Of a stretch of 64,000 nucleotides of DNA, positions 63,412 through 64,000 are shown one piece after another; position 1 is the stretch's first letter, and each line of letters opens with the position of its first letter. The translations under genes were made by a program, and so were the position numbers. The stretch is from Sphaerisporangium sp040683095 (GTDB taxonomy: Bacteria; Actinomycetota; Actinomycetes; Streptosporangiales; Streptosporangiaceae): contig NZ_JBFBCI010000018.1 in assembly GCF_040683095.1 (NCBI RefSeq), positions 67,047-131,046 of the forward strand, read 5' to 3'. A model generated the notes under the pieces. It was given only the letters and a program-made list of their open reading frames with translations, was not told the DNA's origin and ran no database searches.

Positions 63412-63690
63412 ATGGCTGCGTTGAGCCGTTACGTCATATGCGAGGAAGTCGCGAGAGTTGTCAGGCGGCTTGGTATCAATCCGCAAGAGCGTGGCGACGC
63501 TACTGCCGTCAGTGGCTCACCCGATATCGTTGAGTTGGACGACGGGAGCTTCGCCATCATCGGGACCGATATCACCGATCAGATCGGGACCCAGCCTCTA
63601 GGCGACGCGAGATGCGCTGCTGATGAGCGGATCGTCCGGATCTCCCGAGCCGCCCTCATGTCGGCGAAAAAAGACATTCCGGACAGCTAG
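63412..63690 (+). CDS. small partner gene of a DUF6879 protein
   Basis: 92 aa from ATG 63412. Contains VELDDGSFAIIGTDITDQ and a C-terminal RISRAALMSAKKDIP, a pattern I associate with the small gene commonly found just upstream of DUF6879. Its TAG stop is followed immediately by the ATG of the next gene. Function unknown. Confidence 0.65.
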   Translation: MAALSRYVICEEVARVVRRLGINPQERGDATAVSGSPDIVELDDGSFAIIGTDITDQIGTQPLGDARCAADERIVRISRAALMSAKKDIPDS

Positions 63691-63927
63691 ATGATTTCAG
63701 GGGCGACGCGCACCGGCAGGCGGCTGACCTTCGATCAGGGCGGGCAGCAGTTCTCGAAGGCTTGGTCGCGGATCGAATGGCGGTTTCTCAAACTCGAATG
63801 TTGGCAGGCGTACGAGGAGCTTGATACCAACAAGTCCCAAGAGGCGTACCGCCAGGGCGACGTCGAGCAAGCCAGGGACCTGCTGCGCGACGATGCCGAA
63901 GCCGACCCAGATCTTTCACGATCATGA
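63691..63927 (+). CDS. DUF6879 protein, truncated
   Basis: 78 aa. FSKAWSRIEWRFLKLECWQAYEE and SQEAYRQGDVEQARDLLRDDAEAD match the start of DUF6879, whose members are usually about twice as long. The frame ends at LSRS with no rest of the domain; the following sequence is unrelated and may belong to a mobile element continuing past the window. So truncation by insertion is likely. Confidence 0.65.
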   Translation: MISGATRTGRRLTFDQGGQQFSKAWSRIEWRFLKLECWQAYEELDTNKSQEAYRQGDVEQARDLLRDDAEADPDLSRS

Positions 63928-64000
63928 TCAAGCTTTCCTGAGGTCGTGTTGATCATGGTGTTGGGTGCAGAGTTCCGGGTTCGGGCATGCCGAAAGCCCG

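Overview
The window is chromosomal DNA of a high-GC filamentous actinobacterium. MenB, QcrB, a pyruvate dehydrogenase E1 of AceE type, TioE- and AsnC-type regulators, frequent GTG starts, DUF5941/DUF6703/DUF6461 proteins and apparently leaderless promoters all fit the Streptosporangiales (Streptosporangiaceae-like); this placement is inferred from gene content only. No complete rRNA, tRNA or CRISPR array is visible.

Layout. 1-6 kb: tail of an anti-sigma-type ATPase, an erythromycin-esterase/TioE divergent pair, a small hypothetical gene, a tRNA-Gln 3' fragment next to a complete IS200/IS605 element (divergent tnpB/tnpA), and a MerR regulator. 6-19 kb: menB, an NAD-dependent epimerase behind two tandem operators, a secreted propeller protein, MarR, PhoD phosphatase, the ddaH-rocD arginine/ornithine pair with an AsnC regulator, a two-gene phospholipid module (CDP-alcohol phosphatidyltransferase plus DUF5941), recO and uppS. 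19-25 kb: a zinc operon znuA-znuC-znuB-zur with overlapping genes and a Zur-box promoter, then a 126-bp tandem repeat ahead of glyS. 25-32 kb: a 49-aa secreted peptide, DUF6461, a large secreted amidase, a sulfotransferase, an acyl-CoA ligase and a DUF3152 metalloprotease-like protein.

32-39 kb is a decayed defence-type island: DUF262 (GmrSD) remnant, frameshifted coiled-coil protein, unknown 358-aa protein, broken DrmB/DUF1998 gene, a glycine-zipper membrane protein coupled to a 57-aa protein, and the N-terminus of a UvrD-type helicase lacking its motor. 39-45 kb holds a secreted serine protease, an F420-type oxidoreductase, TauE/SafE, an aldo/keto reductase and the most interesting locus: an MccB-like (ThiF-fold) adenylyltransferase followed by a 42-aa peptide ending in GNSN, closely resembling the GNAN end of the microcin C precursor. 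An IS66 element follows. 46.7-54 kb: small ORFs, a stand-alone N6-adenine methylase-like protein with altered motif IV, a GH5 cellulase, a CoA-binding protein, a VapB45/VapC45 toxin-antitoxin pair and a truncated phosphorothioate-DNA-binding protein. 54-64 kb: slipin, an orphan qcrB, aceE with its probable GntR regulator and an operator-like palindrome, a lipoprotein-like gene, a NYN-domain protein, and a DUF6879 gene cut short at the edge.

The core genes (recO, uppS, zur/znu, glyS, menB, aceE) lie between accessory patches that carry most of the repeats, IS elements and broken genes.
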